Below, one piece after another: positions 46,715 through 57,439 of a stretch of 64,000 nucleotides of DNA. The stretch is from positions 310,001 through 374,000 of the forward strand of contig NZ_SMTE01000003.1 of the NCBI RefSeq assembly GCF_004357765.1, read 5' to 3'. The position numbers were made by a program, and so were the translations under genes. Position 1 is the stretch's first letter. Every line of letters starts with the position of its first letter. Under the pieces are notes generated by a model. The model ran no database searches and was not told the DNA's origin. It saw only the letters and a list, made by a program, of their open reading frames with translations. The DNA comes from Pseudomonas putida (lineage in GTDB: Bacteria; Pseudomonadota; Gammaproteobacteria; Pseudomonadales; Pseudomonadaceae).

Positions 46715-47332
46715 ATGAACAAACTAGTCGTGAGTCTGCTGTTGACCCTGGGTGTCGCAGGTACAGCCACCGCTGCCGAACCCATTAAAGGCGATGCCGC
46801 CGCCGGCCAGGCCAAGACGGCCGTCTGTGGTGCCTGCCACAACCCCGACGGTAACAGCCTGGCCCCAAACTTCCCGAAACTGGCCGGCCAGGGCCAGCGC
46901 TACCTCGAGAAACAACTGCACGACATCAAGTCTGGCAAGCGTACCGTGCTGGAGATGACCGGCATGCTGGCCAACTTCAATGACCAGGATTTGGCCGATA
47001 TCGCCGCCTACTTCTCCAGCCAGAAGGGTAGCGTCGGTGCCGCCGATCCCAAGCTGGTCGAACGTGGCCGCAGCTTGTTCAACGGCGGCGACCTGGAAAA
47101 AGGCATGCCGGCCTGTATCGGCTGCCATTCACCCAACGGTGCCGGTATCGCCTTGGCCGGTTTCCCCCATCTGGGCGGCCAGCATGCGCAGTACGTGACC
47201 AAGCAGCTCACCGATTTCCGCGAGGGCAACCGCACCAACGATGGCGATGCGATGACCATGCGTACCATTGCCGGCAAGCTCAGCAACCACGACATCGAGG
47301 CCTTGGCCAGTTACATCCAGGGGCTGCATTAA
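46715..47332 (+). CDS. Diheme cytochrome c4
   Basis: A 205-residue periplasmic cytochrome with two similar halves. The signal peptide ends at ATAAE; heme motifs are CGACH (VCGACHNPDGNS) and CIGCH (CIGCHSPNGAG). Methionine ligands occur in MTGMLANF and MRTIAGKL. Cytochrome c4 passes electrons to terminal oxidases such as cbb3 and aa3, fitting the cox locus in this window. A rho-independent terminator follows the gene. Confidence 0.94.
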   Translation: MNKLVVSLLLTLGVAGTATAAEPIKGDAAAGQAKTAVCGACHNPDGNSLAPNFPKLAGQGQRYLEKQLHDIKSGKRTVLEMTGMLANFNDQDLADIAAYFSSQKGSVGAADPKLVERGRSLFNGGDLEKGMPACIGCHSPNGAGIALAGFPHLGGQHAQYVTKQLTDFREGNRTNDGDAMTMRTIAGKLSNHDIEALASYIQGLH

Positions 47333-47362
47333 CATTCGGTTAATGCTGCAGGACTAAAGATG

Positions 47363-47389
47363 AAAGGGCGGCGTGGACCGCCCTTTTTT
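47363..47389 (+). terminator. Rho-independent terminator after cytochrome c4
   Basis: Nine-base stem AAAGGGCGG / CCGCCCTTT with a six-base loop and T-rich tail (47384-47389). Confidence 0.9.
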
Positions 47390-47485
47390 ACGTCCACAGC
47401 CGTTACACTAAAGAACTCGGACCCGTCCCGACCGGTCTCAGCACAGGTCGCGTCGAGGCGACCAATGAATGCTCAGGAGTAAAGC

Positions 47486-48121
47486 ATGCGTAAACTGATT
47501 CTCAGCGCCGCGCTGGTCGCTGCCAGCGTCTTCGGTATGACTGCCGTCCAGGCCGCGGAGCCTGCCACTGCCGGCAAGGAATACATCGAGCTGAGCAACC
47601 CTGTTCCGGTATCCCAGCCGGGCAAGATCGAAGTGGTCGAGCTGTTCTGGTATGGCTGCCCTCACTGCTATCACTTCGAGCCGACCATCAACCCTTGGAT
47701 CGAAAAACTGCCCAAGGACGTCAACTTCAAGCGCGTGCCCGCCATGTTCGGCGGCCCATGGGATGCCCACGGCCAGATGTTCCTGACCCTCGAAGCCATG
47801 GGCGTCGAGCATAAGGTCCACGCCGCCGTGTTCGATGCCATCCAGAACCAGCGCAAACGTCTGACCGACCCTGCCGACATGGCTGATTTCCTTGCCACTC
47901 AGGGCGTCGACAAAGACAAGTTCCTGGCCACCTACAACTCCTTCGCCATCAAGGGCCAGGTCAACCAGGCCAAGGAGCTGGCGAAGAAGTACGAAGTCAC
48001 CGGCGTTCCGAGCATGGTGGTCAACGGCAAGTACCGCTTCGACCTCGGCACTGCCGGTGGGCCGGAGGGCGTGCTGAATGTCGCCGACCAGTTGATCGAC
48101 AAGGAGCGCGCCGCTAAGTAA
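47486..48121 (+). CDS. dsbA: Thiol:disulfide interchange protein DsbA
   Basis: A 211-residue periplasmic dithiol oxidase. Signal peptide to about residue 23 (AVQAAEP), active site C58-P-H-C61 in FWYGCPHCYHFEP, and the cis-proline loop GVPSMVVNG. Length and the two-domain layout match Pseudomonas DsbA. AGGAG lies before the ATG. The EEP phosphatase gene follows after 13 bases and is probably co-transcribed. Confidence 0.96.
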   Translation: MRKLILSAALVAASVFGMTAVQAAEPATAGKEYIELSNPVPVSQPGKIEVVELFWYGCPHCYHFEPTINPWIEKLPKDVNFKRVPAMFGGPWDAHGQMFLTLEAMGVEHKVHAAVFDAIQNQRKRLTDPADMADFLATQGVDKDKFLATYNSFAIKGQVNQAKELAKKYEVTGVPSMVVNGKYRFDLGTAGGPEGVLNVADQLIDKERAAK

Positions 48122-48134
48122 GCGGCGCGATCCC

Positions 48135-48989
48135 ATGCCCCGCTTCCGTACCACGCGCGGCATTGGCCTGCACCAGCCGCAGGTCAACGAACATCACCTG
48201 CAGGCCCCTGGCCTGCCCGAGGATGGTCGTCTGCGGCTGCTCAGTTTCAACATCCAGGTCGGCATCAGCACCGAACGCTATCGTCACTACCTGACCCGCA
48301 GCTGGCAGCATCTGTTGCCGCATAACGGCCGTGCGGGCAATTTGCAGCGTATCGGCGAACTGCTCAACGATTTCGACCTGGTGGCCCTGCAGGAGGCCGA
48401 CGGAGGCAGCCTGCGCTCTGGGTATATCAATCAGGTGGAGCACCTGGCCCAGCTGGGCGCATTCCCCTATTGGTACCAGCAGCTCAATCGTAACCTCGGA
48501 CGATTCGCCCAACACAGCAATGGCGTGCTCAGCCGCCTCAAGCCGCATCTGCTGGAGGATCATCCGTTGCCCGGCCCGGCCGGTCGTGGTGCGATCCTGG
48601 TGCGCTTCGGTGAAGGCGAGGATGCCCTGGTCGTGGTGATGATGCATCTGGCGCTGGGTGCCAAGACCCGTGCCCTGCAGCTGGGTTATATCCGCGAACT
48701 GATTGGCGGTTACCGCCACCAGGTGCTGATGGGCGACATGAACACCCACGCCAACGACCTGTTGGAGCGTTCGCCACTGCGCGACCTGGGGTTGGTCGCA
48801 CCGCAGGCCGAGGCCACCTTCCCCAGCTGGCGCCCCCAGCGCTGCCTGGACCATATCCTGCTCAGCCCGAGCCTGACCTTGGAACGGGTCGAGGTGCTGG
48901 CACAGCCGATTTCCGACCACCTTCCTGTCGCTGTCGAGATCCGATTGCCGGATGCATTGACTGTGGATACCCTGCCGGTCCTGAGCTAG
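48135..48989 (+). CDS. Endonuclease/exonuclease/phosphatase (EEP) family protein
   Basis: A 284-residue cytoplasmic protein with the DNase I/EEP fold. Core motifs are LLSFNIQVGIS, LVALQEADGG, HSNGVLSRL, GDMNTHAND and SDHLPVAVEI. The substrate could be nucleic acid or a phospholipid; there is no signal peptide. Co-transcription with dsbA is likely (13-base gap). The family position matches P. aeruginosa PA5488. Confidence 0.88.
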   Translation: MPRFRTTRGIGLHQPQVNEHHLQAPGLPEDGRLRLLSFNIQVGISTERYRHYLTRSWQHLLPHNGRAGNLQRIGELLNDFDLVALQEADGGSLRSGYINQVEHLAQLGAFPYWYQQLNRNLGRFAQHSNGVLSRLKPHLLEDHPLPGPAGRGAILVRFGEGEDALVVVMMHLALGAKTRALQLGYIRELIGGYRHQVLMGDMNTHANDLLERSPLRDLGLVAPQAEATFPSWRPQRCLDHILLSPSLTLERVEVLAQPISDHLPVAVEIRLPDALTVDTLPVLS

Positions 48990-49084
48990 ATCAACCTGAG
49001 GGTTGCCAACCCTCAAGTGTTGCCAACTCGCGCCGAAAGCCAGTACACACAGCCCCCCGTTGCACCACCGTTGCGGATCAAGGC

Positions 49085-51061
49085 ATGACCGAAGAAGCTG
49101 AGCGCTGGAAAGAAAAATACCTCAAAAGCATCGAAGCGCAGGAAAAGCTCGAGCGCCGCTGGGAAGCCCGTCTCGACCTGCTGCGCCGTGGCCTGGTGCG
49201 CAGCTCGCTGGCAGCCGAAGGCAGCGACAAGGCGGTCGATGACTGCATGAAGGAAATGCGCGAAGTCATTCGTCGCGACAACATGGATGCGGGCCTGGCC
49301 GGCTTGATTCCGCGCCTTGAAAAAGCCGTGCTGGATTCCGAACAGCGCCGCGAGACCCGTATGACCCAGGTCAGCGATGCGCTGACGGCGTTGGTGACCC
49401 AGCTCCAGTCCCTGCCGTTGCCGGGGGAGGTGTCCCGGCCATTGAAGAAACTGGCGAAGAAGCTCGATGGCGGGGTCAGCCAGTCCCGTGAGCTGCCGCC
49501 GCTGCTGGGCGAGCTGAGTGGCCTGCAAGGGCGCGCGCTGTCCACGTTGAATGCCGAGGAGCAATCGCGGCCGGGATTGTTCCAGCGGCTCTTCGGTGGT
49601 CGCGACGGCGAGACGCAAGTGGTCGCCGAGTCTGCACCGCCTGCCCCTGCCCTGCCTGCGGCCGAGATGCCTGGACCGTCCGAAGCTGCCGATATCGACG
49701 AATTGCAGCCGCTGGCGCCTGTCGCTCCGACCGTTGAACCTGGGCCTGTTGCCGGCATTGAGGTCGAGGTGGACGCGGCTGAGCCACTGCCCGTGCAGGA
49801 AGAAACCCCGCTACACACGCCAGCGCTGGTTATCCCTCCTGCCGCAACAGGGCCCGTGCATAGCGTAGCGGATGCGGCGCTCCCGCAGAGCGAGGTCGCC
49901 GGGCCTGATGCTCAACCGGAGCAACCAGCCGCTCCCGCAGAGCCTGCACCAGACATAGCCGACGTGCTGTCGGGCGAGGATGGTCCCTACGCGCTTCCCG
50001 ACGCCGTCGAACCCCCCTATAGCCAGGTGGCCGCGCATATCGAACAGACCCTGCTCGGCCTGCTCGATGACCTCAGCCTTCCGGAGCGTCACAAGGCCCA
50101 GGCCCTGGAAATGCGCAACCGGGTCGCACGTGGGTTGAACTGGTACGAACTGATCCCCGTGCTCGATGACCTGGCGGTGCTGATGCTGGCGATCACCGAC
50201 AGTGGCCAGCACGAGTTCGAGGCCTATCTGCAGCAACTCAACGAGCGCCTCGAGGGCTTCCAAAGTCATCTGCAAGAAGCCAGTTCTGGCCATGCCGACA
50301 ACAGTTCTGCAGCGCGTGAGCTGGACAACCAGTTGCGCGAGCAGGTCGGTGGCCTGCAGAACAGCGTGCAGGGCGCGGTCGATGTCGACAGCCTCAAGCA
50401 CATTCTGGAAAACCGCCTGGAGGGCTTGCTGACGACTATGGACGAGCACCAGCACGCCCGTGACCGTCGCGAGCAGGAGCTGGCCGGACGCTTGCAGGGT
50501 CTGGCCGAGCGTGTAGCGAGCATGGAGCAAGAGGCGCTCGGTTACCGCGAGCACCTGGAGGAACAGCGCCAGAAAGCCCTGATCGACCCATTGACCGGGT
50601 TGCCTAATCGGGCGGCGTGGAGTGAACGGGTGGAGCGCGAGATTCAAGACTGGCAGGCGCACGGTGGCCACTTGGCCATGGCTATTTTCGACCTGGACCA
50701 TTTCAAGCGGATCAATGACAACTACGGCCATCTGGCGGGTGACAAGGTTCTCAAGATTGTCGCCGATCAGTTGCGCAAGCGCTTGCGGCCCCGTGATTTC
50801 ATGGCGCGGTTCGGTGGCGAAGAGTTCGTACTGCTGCTGCCGCAGACCTCCCCGGCAATGGCGGCGCGAGCGGTGGAGGCGTTGCGCGCCGCGGTCGAGG
50901 CCTGTCCTTTCCATTTCAAAGGTGAGCGCGTGGTGATTACCACGTCGATAGGACTGTCCTCGTTTCAATCGGACGAGCGTGCAGACCAGGTTCTCAAACG
51001 TGCCGACACTGCGCTTTACAGCGCCAAGAAGTTGGGGCGAAATCGCATCGAAATACAGTAA
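49085..51061 (+). CDS. GGDEF diguanylate cyclase (DgcH-like)
   Basis: A 658-residue cytoplasmic protein. The N-terminal third is helical/coiled coil (KEKYLKSIEAQEKLERRWEARLDLLRRGL). The middle is a proline- and alanine-rich linker, probably disordered. Another coiled-coil stretch precedes the cyclase domain. The active site GGEEF is at 577-581, preceded five residues earlier by the inhibitory I-site RPRD, so the enzyme should make c-di-GMP under product feedback. No membrane helix was seen. By synteny it corresponds to P. aeruginosa DgcH (PA5487). Confidence 0.92.
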   Translation: MTEEAERWKEKYLKSIEAQEKLERRWEARLDLLRRGLVRSSLAAEGSDKAVDDCMKEMREVIRRDNMDAGLAGLIPRLEKAVLDSEQRRETRMTQVSDALTALVTQLQSLPLPGEVSRPLKKLAKKLDGGVSQSRELPPLLGELSGLQGRALSTLNAEEQSRPGLFQRLFGGRDGETQVVAESAPPAPALPAAEMPGPSEAADIDELQPLAPVAPTVEPGPVAGIEVEVDAAEPLPVQEETPLHTPALVIPPAATGPVHSVADAALPQSEVAGPDAQPEQPAAPAEPAPDIADVLSGEDGPYALPDAVEPPYSQVAAHIEQTLLGLLDDLSLPERHKAQALEMRNRVARGLNWYELIPVLDDLAVLMLAITDSGQHEFEAYLQQLNERLEGFQSHLQEASSGHADNSSAARELDNQLREQVGGLQNSVQGAVDVDSLKHILENRLEGLLTTMDEHQHARDRREQELAGRLQGLAERVASMEQEALGYREHLEEQRQKALIDPLTGLPNRAAWSERVEREIQDWQAHGGHLAMAIFDLDHFKRINDNYGHLAGDKVLKIVADQLRKRLRPRDFMARFGGEEFVLLLPQTSPAMAARAVEALRAAVEACPFHFKGERVVITTSIGLSSFQSDERADQVLKRADTALYSAKKLGRNRIEIQ

Positions 51062-51146
51062 AAGCTTACAGATTTCCTGTGAAGCCATGCCCACCATGGC
51101 TGCTCGTGGCCGCTTCGGTCATCGATCTCATACAGGAAGTTAACAA

Positions 51147-51539
51147 ATGAAAACCCTTGCAATTACTCTGCTGCTGGGCGGATTGGCCTTTCAGGCCACC
51201 GCCAGCGCCGACGACGCAGTCATGACCGCCCACATCGCTGCCGATGGGCAGATCGTCAAGCAATCCGGCAAGTGGGTTGAAAGCGTCACGCTGCAGTCGC
51301 AGCCAGACTACTTCAGCCAATACAAGCTGAAACTCGACCCTGCCCAATGGCAGCAGGCGCCCGGCTTCTGCGTCGCATCCCCCATCGACCTCAGCACCGA
51401 GACGCGGCTGATGCATGGCCAAGCCAAAGTGGTCGGGGCTCCGACCACGACCAATGTCACGGTCAATACCCAGTTGGTGGATCTCAAAGGCCCAAGTGGC
51501 AACAACGACATGGAATTCATGTTGATGTGCAGCCGCTGA
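51147..51539 (+). CDS. Small secreted protein of unknown function
   Basis: A 130-residue exported protein. The signal peptide is MKTLAITLLLGGLAFQATASA. The mature part has two cysteines (GFCVASP and the last residues MCSR) that could form a disulfide, and beta-rich stretches such as TTTNVTVNTQLVDL. It is not recognised from any family. An AGGAAG lies eight bases upstream; a small hairpin AGCCATG / CATGGCT (51083-51101) lies in its leader. The amidase gene follows 60 bases after its stop. Confidence 0.7.
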   Translation: MKTLAITLLLGGLAFQATASADDAVMTAHIAADGQIVKQSGKWVESVTLQSQPDYFSQYKLKLDPAQWQQAPGFCVASPIDLSTETRLMHGQAKVVGAPTTTNVTVNTQLVDLKGPSGNNDMEFMLMCSR

Positions 51540-51599
51540 TTGGCGGCAACGATCATTTTGAGCACGTTATACTGTACGCTTACAAGCCGAGGTTTCGAC

Positions 51600-52388
51600 G
51601 TGCTCATCTCAGTCAGAAGAATACTTATCGCTTTATTGCTGGTGTCGATCGCGGGCTGTTCGACGGGGTTGCGCATCGATCGCAATCATCCATCGGCCAA
51701 CCAGGACGACCGTATCCAGTTCGTCGTTCTGCACTACACGAACGCCTCCCTGGAGCGTTCGCTGGCGCTACTCACCCACGGCGAGGTCAGCAGCCACTAC
51801 CTGATCGGCGATGGTCCCGGCACCATCTACCAACTGGTCGACGAGAACCGCAGGGCGTGGCATGCGGGCGAAAGCCAGTGGCAAGGTCGCACCTGGCTGA
51901 ATTCCAGCTCCATCGGTATCGAGATCGTCAACCCCGGGTTCGACGACACGCCTAACGGGCGGGTCTGGTATCCCTACAGCGAAGCCCAGATTCAGTCGTT
52001 GATCGCCCTGCTCAAGGACATCGTCAAGCGCAACCACATCGAACCTCGGCATATCATCGGCCACAGCGACATCGCGCCGCTGCGCAAGCTCGACCCGGGG
52101 CCGATGTTCCCCTGGAAGCGCCTGGCCGACGCCGGACTGGGCATCTGGCCCGAGGCCAACGCCGTGGCCCGTCAGCAGGCCTATTTCAGCGCCAATCCGC
52201 CGACCATCGGCTGGTACCAGCAGGAACTGGCCCGTTTCGGCTATGCCATCGACCAGACCGGACAGCTGGACGTCGCCACCCGCCACGTCATAGCGGCCTT
52301 CCAGATGCGTTTCCGGCCACAACGCTTCGATGGCAATCCCGATGCCCAGACCGCCGCCATCCTGCAGGTGCTCAACCGCATGCGCTAA
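51600..52388 (+). CDS. N-acetylmuramoyl-L-alanine amidase lipoprotein (AmpDh2-like)
   Basis: A 262-residue periplasmic lipoprotein amidase that trims peptide stems from peptidoglycan. Lipobox IAGC (Cys20) anchors it in the outer membrane. The amidase_2 domain has VVLHYTNAS (zinc His) and IIGHSDIAPLRKLDPGPMFPW (zinc His/Asp). The last 70 residues form a peptidoglycan-binding domain (RFGYAIDQTGQLDVATRHVIAAFQMRF). GTG 51600, seven bases after GAGG, is preferred over the longer frame. It resembles P. aeruginosa AmpDh2 (PA5485) in context. Confidence 0.93.
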   Translation: MLISVRRILIALLLVSIAGCSTGLRIDRNHPSANQDDRIQFVVLHYTNASLERSLALLTHGEVSSHYLIGDGPGTIYQLVDENRRAWHAGESQWQGRTWLNSSSIGIEIVNPGFDDTPNGRVWYPYSEAQIQSLIALLKDIVKRNHIEPRHIIGHSDIAPLRKLDPGPMFPWKRLADAGLGIWPEANAVARQQAYFSANPPTIGWYQQELARFGYAIDQTGQLDVATRHVIAAFQMRFRPQRFDGNPDAQTAAILQVLNRMR

Positions 52389-52451
52389 GCCGCTCCGCTC
52401 AATGGCCGCGCCAATTCTTCATCCAGTTGCTATACCTTGTTAATCAACTGG

Positions 52452-54080
52452 ATGCTTGCGATGCCGGCCTTTGTAACTGCGTTGCGCCAATTTTTCTATC
52501 GCCCCTGGATGCTGGCAACTCTCGCAGCGTTGGCCAGCGCCGCCGTGTTGCTGACCGCCAGCTTCGGTATCGCCCTGCATCAGATGAAACAGAGCGAAAG
52601 CGCGCAGATGAATGCCCAGGGCGAGCGTTTTCTTGAACGCCTCGAACAGGTGTTCGGCCAGTTGCGCCATTCGGTCGATCAATTGCAGGCGCAACCTCTA
52701 CGGGGTTGCAGCGCCGCGATGATGGTGGCGTTGCGCGAGGCCGCCTTGGGTTCCCGGTTCATCTATGAGGCAGCCTACGTCGACCGTAGCTTCGCCTGCT
52801 CCAATCGGGGGGCGCTGCCGGCATTCGTGCCGTTGCGACCGCCGGATATCCAGGGCCCGACCTACAGCTATTGGCTCAACACCACCACCGAGCCCGACGA
52901 GAACCTGGCTGCACTGATGCTTGGTCGGGGCAATTTCCTGGTGTCCACCTCACGCGGCCACTTGACCGATGTGGTCGATCTGCCGCCGGGCGGCAGCTTG
53001 TTGGTGGTGCTCGATAACGGCAATCGCGCCATTCCCGTGCTGGGGCCGCGTCAGCCCTGGCCACCAGCTGCGGGTTGGTGGGTATCTGGGCACACCGCCC
53101 TGCTGGAGTTGTCCGATCGCCTGGTCTATCGCATGCCGACCAAGTCGCCTGATTACCAGTTGGTCCTCATCGCCCCTAGGGCCAGTCTGCCATTGCGCAT
53201 GAACGGCACCCTCTGGCTGTTGTTCCCCGGTAGCGTGCTGGCGGCGTGCTGCATCGGCTGGTTGGTGCTGCAGTTGATCCTGCAACGGCGCTCGATGAGT
53301 TCCGAGCTGCAAAATGCCCTGCGCCGTGGCGAACTGCAGGTGCTTTACCAGCCGATCATCGAACTCGACAGCCGGCGCTGCGTCGGTGCCGAGGCGCTGG
53401 TTCGCTGGCGCAGGCCCGACGGCAGCCTGACCAGCCCCGACCTGTTCATTCCTTTGGCGGAAAATACCGGGCAGATCTGCGACATCACCGACTTCGTGCT
53501 GCAGCGCGTGCTCGAACAACTTGGCCATCTGTTGCGGACGCACCGCAATCTCTACATTTCGGTAAACCTGGCGGCCTGCGATGTCATGGTGCCGCGCATC
53601 GGCCGGGTGGCTGCGCGCCTGCTGGCCCATCACCGGGTGTCGCCCAGGCAGATCGCCTTCGAGGTCACCGAGCGTGGGCTGATCGACGTGGTGGTGGCGC
53701 GTGACAATCTGCAGGCGTTGCGCGCGGTCGGCCATCAAGTGCTGATCGACGATTTCGGTACTGGCTATTGCAGCCTGGCGTACCTGCAGACCTTGCCTGT
53801 GGACTGTTTGAAAATCGACAAGGCATTCATCGACGCGCTGGGCCATGATGCCGCCAGCAGCGGTGTGGCGCCGCATATCATCCGCATGGCTCACGACCTG
53901 CACCTGCGGGTGATCGCCGAGGGCATCGAGTGCGAGGACCAGGCGGTGCTGCTCAACAGCGAAGGGGTGAACTACGGCCAGGGTTGGCTATTCGCCCACC
54001 CACTCAACGCCCGGCAGTTCATCGAGCTGGTGGTCCGGGGTAGGTACAGAGGCGCGCCGCCGACGACGGACGAGGCCTGA
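52452..54080 (+). CDS. CSS-domain EAL cyclic-di-GMP phosphodiesterase
   Basis: A 542-residue membrane protein. An N-terminal helix (MLATLAALASAAVLLTASFGIAL), a periplasmic CSS-type sensor domain (cysteines in RGCSAAMM and FACSNRG) and a second helix (LWLLFPGSVLAACCIGWLVLQLILQ) lead to an EAL domain. All catalytic residues are visible: GAEALVRW, YISVNLAA, FEVTERG, IDDFGTGY, LKIDKAFID, IAEGIEC and YGQGWLF. It should hydrolyse c-di-GMP. The exact start is uncertain: ATG 52452 or 52461, with only weak ribosome-binding sequence. Confidence 0.9.
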   Translation: MLAMPAFVTALRQFFYRPWMLATLAALASAAVLLTASFGIALHQMKQSESAQMNAQGERFLERLEQVFGQLRHSVDQLQAQPLRGCSAAMMVALREAALGSRFIYEAAYVDRSFACSNRGALPAFVPLRPPDIQGPTYSYWLNTTTEPDENLAALMLGRGNFLVSTSRGHLTDVVDLPPGGSLLVVLDNGNRAIPVLGPRQPWPPAAGWWVSGHTALLELSDRLVYRMPTKSPDYQLVLIAPRASLPLRMNGTLWLLFPGSVLAACCIGWLVLQLILQRRSMSSELQNALRRGELQVLYQPIIELDSRRCVGAEALVRWRRPDGSLTSPDLFIPLAENTGQICDITDFVLQRVLEQLGHLLRTHRNLYISVNLAACDVMVPRIGRVAARLLAHHRVSPRQIAFEVTERGLIDVVVARDNLQALRAVGHQVLIDDFGTGYCSLAYLQTLPVDCLKIDKAFIDALGHDAASSGVAPHIIRMAHDLHLRVIAEGIECEDQAVLLNSEGVNYGQGWLFAHPLNARQFIELVVRGRYRGAPPTTDEA

Positions 54081-54104
54081 GTGCGCCGTGGCACTGCCAG
54101 GCGT

Positions 54105-55879
54105 TCAGGCTGGCAGCGCCATGTAGAACTGAGTGCCTTGCCCCGGTCGGGAGAACACGCCCATACGTCCGCCATGCAGTTGCACGATCTCCTTGCACAG
54201 CGCCAGGCCCAAGCCTGCGCCGCCTTTCTTGCGGCCGACCTGGACGAAGGGTTCGAAGATCCGTCCCTGCTGCCCGTAGGCAATCCCCTCGCCATTATCC
54301 TCGACGCTGATGATCACTCGCTCGGCATGCCGACGCGCATGCAGGCGGATATGGCCCCCAGGTGCAGTATGGCGGATGGCATTGTGCAGCAGGTTGTCCA
54401 GCACCCGGTCGAGCTGGGCGACGTCGGCCTGGATTCGCGGCAACGGTCCCTCCAGCGCCTTGACCAGTTCGATGTCTTTATCGCCAGCCTGGGCGGCGAA
54501 GCGCGACTGGGCGCGGTCGAGCAACTCGTCGATGGCGCAAGGCGCCAGCTCGAGTTTCTGTAGGCCGCTCTGGTAGCGGGAGAAGTTCAGCAGATCGTTG
54601 ATCAACTGGGTCAAGCGCTGCATTTCTTCGCCAATGGTTTCCAGCAGGTCGTTTTCCCGGGCCTCGGCAGGAAACTTCACCCGCTCGCGCAGTAGGCCGA
54701 ATGCCATATGCATGCCAGTGACCGGCGTGCGCAGCTCATGGGAGGCACGCAAGACGAACTCGCTGCGCACCCGCTCGAATGCGCGCTGTTCGGTGACGTC
54801 GTGCAAGACCATCACCGCGCCCAGGATCGGCCCTTCTGGGTGACTGACCGGAGTCAGGCTGTAGGCCAGCAGGCGCGATTCTTCGTCCACTTCGATGGCC
54901 AGATCGTCCGGCGGACGATCCAGCGTGCCGCCACGCAGCACCTGGCGCAGCTGTTGTTCAAGATCCGGGCGCTGCAGCGCGTCGATCAGGGCACTGCCCA
55001 CGCGGCTGTCGCTCCAGCCGAGTTGACGCTGGGCCACTGGGTTGAGGTGTTCGAGACGACCCTGGCGGTCGATGATCAGCAGCCCATCATCGATGCTGTC
55101 GAGTACCGCCTGCAGGCGTTGCTGGCCGGCGAGTAGCTCGTCGACATTGGTGGCCTGATGCTTGCGCAGCGCATCGGCCATGAGTCCGAAGCGCCGGGTC
55201 AACTGGTTGAGCTCGGCGGCCTGACTCACAGGCAGGGTCACGTCGAAGTTGCCTTGGCCGATCTGATCAGCGGCCTTGGCCAGGGCCTCGATCGGCTGGC
55301 CGAGGCGGCGCGCGATGTTGTGTGCGGTAATGAAACCGAGCGCCACCACCGCCAGTCCCATGAGGCCGATCAGTCCGCTGACCAGCAAGGCGCGGTCACG
55401 GGTGCTCGCCTCGCTCTGGATGATTCGCTCCAGCGCCTGCCGATGCGCCTCTACCAAGTCCATGCGCAGTTGTTTGAAGGCAGCCCCCAGAGGCTGCCCT
55501 GAGCCCATGCTGCGGGACGGCTGCGGACTTTCCCGATAGGCTTGCAGAAACGCCTGATAATGACTGCTGGTCTTGTCGAAGGTGCTGCGTTCGTCCCCTT
55601 GCTTGCGGCCTTCCTCGAGCAAGACTTCGAAGTCGCCCTGAAGGACTTTAAGGGCCTGGGACGGCGTGCCTTCGTCGAGCATCAAGGTCAACTGCTCGCC
55701 CAGGTTCTGGCGCAATTTCAGGCCGATTTCCAGGGTATGGGTGGTGCTGCGCACCAGTTCCTGCTGGGCCCTGGCCATCTGCAGCACGCTGACCAGGCCG
55801 ATCAGCAAGCCAAGCAAGGCAACCGTGACCAGCGCCGAAATGCTGAGGAACAGCCGCGTGCGCAGCCTCATCGACAACT

Positions 55880-55883
<4 letters not shown>
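54105..55883 (-). CDS. kinB: Sensor histidine kinase KinB
   Basis: A 592-residue inner-membrane sensor kinase. Two helices (residues about 10-35 and 165-190) flank a periplasmic sensor; a HAMP region, a PAS-like segment and the kinase core follow. The phospho-acceptor is in RASHELRTPVTGMHM, N box LLHNAIRHTAPG, and ATP-lid region DNGEGIAYG, FEPF and GGAGLGLAL. It pairs with AlgB, encoded immediately upstream with an ATGA overlap, and in P. aeruginosa controls alginate and virulence. Confidence 0.95.
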
Positions 55884-57226
<1,343 letters not shown>

Positions 57227-57383
57227 TTCCTGGGCTCCTTCGGGATAGATCTTTAATTAGTGTGGGAAAAATCGGGCAAGTTGCATGGTCCATTCTGAGG
57301 GAATATGCCCTTTGCATGCTAGCCAATGGCCAAAAGGTCGCCCGCGGCCCCGGTTTCCCGATGATTGTCTTAGAGATACCGGC

Positions 57384-57399
57384 TGGCACATTGGTTGCG
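57384..57399 (+). promoter_or_regulatory. Sigma-54 promoter upstream of the BON gene
   Basis: TGGCAC-ATTGG-TTGCG is a near-perfect -24/-12 element (GG-N10-GC) matching TGGCAC-N5-TTGCW. Transcription should begin at about 57410, 30 bases before the BON gene ATG. An enhancer-binding protein is required; AlgB, encoded divergently, is an obvious candidate. Confidence 0.85.
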
Positions 57400-57439
57400 A
57401 CAATTTTTTTCTTTTTCGCCCACGAAAGGAGATGTAGCC

